DNA of 64,000 nucleotides from Serripes groenlandicus. Its lineage: Eukaryota; Mollusca; Bivalvia; Cardiida; Cardiidae. Both the position numbers and the translations under genes were made by a program. Numbering within the stretch: position 1 is the first letter of the stretch; every line of letters starts with the position of its first letter. The DNA lies in assembly GCA_031761405.1 (NCBI GenBank), contig JASEVX010000340.1, forward strand, positions 1-64,000, in the 5' to 3' direction. A model generated the notes under the pieces. It saw nothing but the letters and a program-made list of their open reading frames with translations, was not told where the DNA came from and did no database searches. Shown here in pieces: positions 63,949-64,000 of this stretch.

Positions 63949-64000
63949 AATATCTCCTTTCAGGAAATATTTTCAAATTTGTATGAAAATTAACTTTTGA

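Overview
This is a eukaryotic, intron-rich, AT-biased window. It most likely comes from a bivalve mollusc. The reasons are short exons in long introns with GT-AG borders, a very dense load of short non-autonomous transposons, tRNA-headed SINEs of the kind common in molluscs, and many elements with internal tandem arrays followed by a (GACG)n-type tail and a terminal hairpin, resembling the 'pearl'/CvA-type elements described from bivalves. The organism call is inference from repeat style and protein similarity; nothing in the window names a species.

The backbone gene is EFTUD2 (Snu114, the U5 snRNP GTPase), on the minus strand from 49320 to 16136. I could join 25 coding exons with every splice phase matching, giving a predicted 976-residue protein (human about 972). 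A probable 5' UTR intron lies just upstream and a candidate poly(A) signal sits at 15405-15410. To its left is a small four-exon minus-strand gene (10315-7624, 73 aa) that I identify as an ASDURF homologue, a prefoldin-like PAQosome subunit that vertebrates encode as an upstream ORF of ASNSD1. At the left edge (500-274, minus) lies what looks like the first exon of a UBR3-like ubiquitin ligase, but in three frames and with a GC splice donor. At 5634-5954 (plus) is a secreted PAN/apple-like exon broken by one in-frame TGA. On the right, two plus-strand exons (59585-59669 and 61269-61473) join in phase to give a CARD-like domain resembling RIG-I-like receptors. Their intron carries an intronless TatD-type nuclease ORF with all metal ligands intact.

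Most of the rest is mobile DNA. Region by region: 1-5.3 kb has SINEs and a pair of elements with CAGGGGCG ends. 6-7.5 kb, 17.7-19.3 kb, 23-25.7 kb, 31.6-34.6 kb, 36.7-40.1 kb, 46.4-47.4 kb, 52.2-55.6 kb and 61.6-63.9 kb hold array-bearing, hairpin-ended elements that behave like Helentron-type (rolling-circle) non-autonomous elements. 12.8-14.7 kb holds a foldback element with long inverted ends. 55.8-58.6 kb holds a head-to-head pair of decayed transposons. Scattered throughout are about 30 copies of a palindromic MITE flanked by TTAA. In three places a hairpin-ended element has landed inside one of these MITEs, which shows insertion into a T run with no target-site duplication.

EFTUD2, ASDURF and UBR3 are housekeeping genes (splicing, chaperone assembly, protein turnover); the CARD gene, if real, belongs to antiviral sensing. 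I see no operon-like or functional linkage between them.
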